From Brachybacterium sp. YJGR34 (GTDB lineage Bacteria; Actinomycetota; Actinomycetes; Actinomycetales; Dermabacteraceae), in NCBI RefSeq assembly GCF_003347015.1, contig NZ_PNFB01000013.1:1-64000 (forward strand): a stretch of DNA of 64,000 nucleotides. Direction: 5' to 3'. The position numbers and the translations under genes are program-made. A model generated the notes under the pieces. It was not told where the DNA came from, did not search any database, and was given only the letters and a program-made list of their open reading frames with translations. This document shows positions 62,643 through 64,000 of the stretch, piece by piece. The number at the start of each line of letters is the position of its first letter. Position 1 is the stretch's first letter.

Positions 62643-63500
62643 TCAGTCGTCGAGGTGCTCGATCGCGTAGTCGGCCTGCTCCTGGGTGAACTGGTCCCCG
62701 TACTCCGAGGTGAGTTGGTCCCGGATCGCCTCCGGCGACATGTCGAGGTTGTCGCGATAGGACCGGGCGCTGATCAGGGCGTTCTCGTTCCAGTCCGCCT
62801 CGATGTGCTCGATGGCGTACTGCGCCTGTTCCTCGGTGAACTTTTCTCCGTACTCGGAGGTGAGCTGGTCGTAGATGCCCTGCTGCGACATGTGCATGGT
62901 GTCCGCATAGCTCTGGCCGCTCGCCAGCGCGTTCTCGTTCCAGTCCACGTCGAGGTTGTCGACGGCGTACTGCGCGGCCTCGTCGGAGAACTGGTCGAAC
63001 TCGGAGGTGAGCTGGTCGTAGATGCCCTGATAGGACATGTGCATGATGTCGGAGTAGGTCTCGGCGCTGTTCAGCGCCGAGATGTACTCCTGCGGAACGT
63101 CATCCTCGGCGGCCTCCGCCGGGGCGGAGTCCTCGGCCGGCTCCTCCGCGGACGTGTCGTCAGCCGGGACCTCGTCCGCCGGGGCCTCGTCCGTCGCCGG
63201 CTCGACCTCGTCCGCGGCGGGGTCGTCCGCCGGATCCACGGCCGTCGTCGGCGCGGCGCTCGACGGGTCGTCACTCGCGCTGATCGCGAGGACCGAGCAG
63301 CCACCGATCGCGAGAACCAGCAGGGCGGCGCACCCGCAGCCGGCCGCGATCAGGCCTGTCCGGCGACGCTTCGGCGCAGGGGCGACAGGTGGCGCACCGG
63401 GGGTGCTGTGGAGCGGCGCGCCGTAGGCGGCGCCGTCCGGTGCGGGAGAGGGGAGATCCGAGCTGTACGGATCCTGAGGCGAGGGGGACGAGCTGGTCAC
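62643..63500 (-). CDS. Ltp-like membrane-anchored protein with three repeats
   Basis: A 285-residue protein. The N-terminal proline-rich part (about 1-50) precedes one helix (about 53-77, GLIAAGCGCAALLVLAIGGC), an acidic Ala/Glu/Asp-rich linker and three repeats of about 45 residues. Each repeat has the pattern SA.SY...(H/D)MS..(G/A)IYDQLTSE and ends ..A.YA(I/V)(E/D)(H/N). These match the Ltp repeat domain known from a streptococcal phage superinfection-exclusion lipoprotein. Here the helix looks like a membrane anchor with no lipobox. GTG 63500 has GGAG seven bases upstream; a longer frame to 63623 is less likely. Confidence 0.85.
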   Translation of the reverse strand: MTSSSPSPQDPYSSDLPSPAPDGAAYGAPLHSTPGAPPVAPAPKRRRTGLIAAGCGCAALLVLAIGGCSVLAISASDDPSSAAPTTAVDPADDPAADEVEPATDEAPADEVPADDTSAEEPAEDSAPAEAAEDDVPQEYISALNSAETYSDIMHMSYQGIYDQLTSEFDQFSDEAAQYAVDNLDVDWNENALASGQSYADTMHMSQQGIYDQLTSEYGEKFTEEQAQYAIEHIEADWNENALISARSYRDNLDMSPEAIRDQLTSEYGDQFTQEQADYAIEHLDD

Positions 63501-63856
63501 AGCTGCACTCCATTCTGGGTATGTCACGACGGCCCCTGGGCACGGCTGTGCCGGGGCTACTGCGGAAGAGCGGGGCCCGCTGCGGATGCGTGAGCTCGGA
63601 GTCGCGGGAGTTGCGACGAGCATCGGCGGCCGATACGAGATCGACGGGGAAGGTCGTCCACCGGGGACCTACAGAAGGAATCTACGACGGGGGTCAGACA
63701 CTCCACGCGGCGAAGGTCCCGACCTCGATGCGCCGTACGACACATCCGGGGGGCCGACTCGCGTCCGCGCTCTCGCAGCAGGAGTGTGGTGCACGACCTG
63801 AGGTGACATCGTCCGCGCCGTCGGCCACCCCTGGACATCCGTGCTCTACTGGCAAG
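63501..63856. other. 356-bp divergent intergenic region
   Basis: No gene is supported. It must contain the promoters of the Ltp-like gene and the partial gene at 63857. A TGGACA box lies near 63831, but no clear -10 was found. Short frames in this stretch have coding-poor composition. Confidence 0.6.
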
Positions 63857-64000
63857 ATGAACACTGTCGCCTCCACCCGCCGCCCGATGACCCGCACCGA
63901 GGCCCTGGCCTGGAACCCCAACTGGTCGGTCGGCGATCAGCGGGTGATCGAGGAGAACGTGGAGCGCCTGCAGGTGAGCTCCTTCTACCGGACGAAGTCC
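63857..64000 (+). CDS. Partial gene, unrecognised
   Basis: A frame that begins at ATG 63857 and runs off the window end after 48 codons. The visible start is MNTVASTRRPMTRTEALAW, followed by NPNWSVGDQRVIEENVERL. No family was recognised. Codon use (G/C third positions) supports a real gene, probably the N terminus of a larger cytoplasmic protein. Confidence 0.6.
   Translation, partial: MNTVASTRRPMTRTEALAWNPNWSVGDQRVIEENVERLQVSSFYRTKS

Noticed and set aside
63586..63801. A 71-codon plus-strand frame upstream of the last gene
   Set aside because: No ribosome site, no family match and coding-poor composition.
1..64000. CRISPR array, tRNA, rRNA, transposase or prophage
   Set aside because: None was seen: no spaced identical short repeats, no cloverleaf-like gene and no recombinase or phage structural protein.

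Overview
The window comes from a high-G+C actinobacterium. Codons end almost always in G or C, GTG starts are common, several genes look leaderless, and twin-arginine lipoprotein signals, LacI/ROK regulators and ATPase-less sugar ABC importers are frequent. The gene mix suggests a Micrococcales organism such as Brachybacterium; that placement is inference from style, not a database match. No rRNA, tRNA, CRISPR array, transposase or phage gene was seen. Most of the window is catabolic uptake operons, each with its own local regulator.

Layout. 0.4-5.6 kb: a small cupin, a glycerophosphodiester phosphodiesterase, two Gfo/Idh/MocA oxidoreductases, a sugar-phosphate isomerase and a divergent TetR regulator. 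5.6-17.5 kb (minus strand): ten tightly packed genes in two blocks. One is a Dpp-type (family 5) ABC importer. The other is a siderophore-type importer (binding protein, permease, ATPase) with a flavoprotein and a fused CMD/AhpD peroxidase-like protein. 17.6-23.8 kb: a thu-like sugar operon (binding protein, two permeases, ThuA, Gfo/Idh, LacI) with a perfect palindromic operator. 24.2-24.9 kb: aquaporin Z. 25.2-33.7 kb: two overlapping LacI genes, a GH127 glycosidase, an Lpl-type sugar importer and a DUF624 protein. 33.8-37.5 kb: a second copy of the family-5 binding protein with no transporter genes, behind a PhyH dioxygenase and a divergent AraC regulator. 37.5-42.5 kb: PadR, sulfatase and formylglycine-generating enzyme, divergent from an MFS transporter. 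42.6-44.1 kb: a DUF1846 protein.

44.1-51.9 kb: a ROK-regulated cassette (isomerase, ROK, sugar importer, VOC protein, aldo/keto reductase). It is bounded on both sides by nearly identical ~136/141-bp direct repeats that carry a long palindrome; a third palindrome copy lies at 51.8 kb. Its DNA looks AT-richer than its neighbours. 51.9-57 kb: a flippase-like membrane protein, an alpha/beta hydrolase, a ZIP metal transporter and two tandem exported endonuclease/exonuclease/phosphatase proteins. 57.1-62.6 kb: a GH4 alpha-galactosidase-type enzyme with a sugar importer and a divergent AraC regulator. 62.6-64 kb: a three-repeat Ltp-like membrane protein and the start of an unrecognised gene cut by the window edge.

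How the genes work together: four carbohydrate importers here have a binding protein and two permeases but no ATPase, so they probably share one encoded elsewhere (MsiK/MsmK-type). Each is paired with enzymes for its substrate (ThuA plus dehydrogenase, GH127, VOC plus AKR plus isomerase, GH4) and a regulator with a visible palindromic site. The most unusual parts are the dual-transporter/flavoprotein/peroxidase cluster, its orphan binding-protein paralogue at 34-35 kb, and the repeat-bounded ROK cassette.
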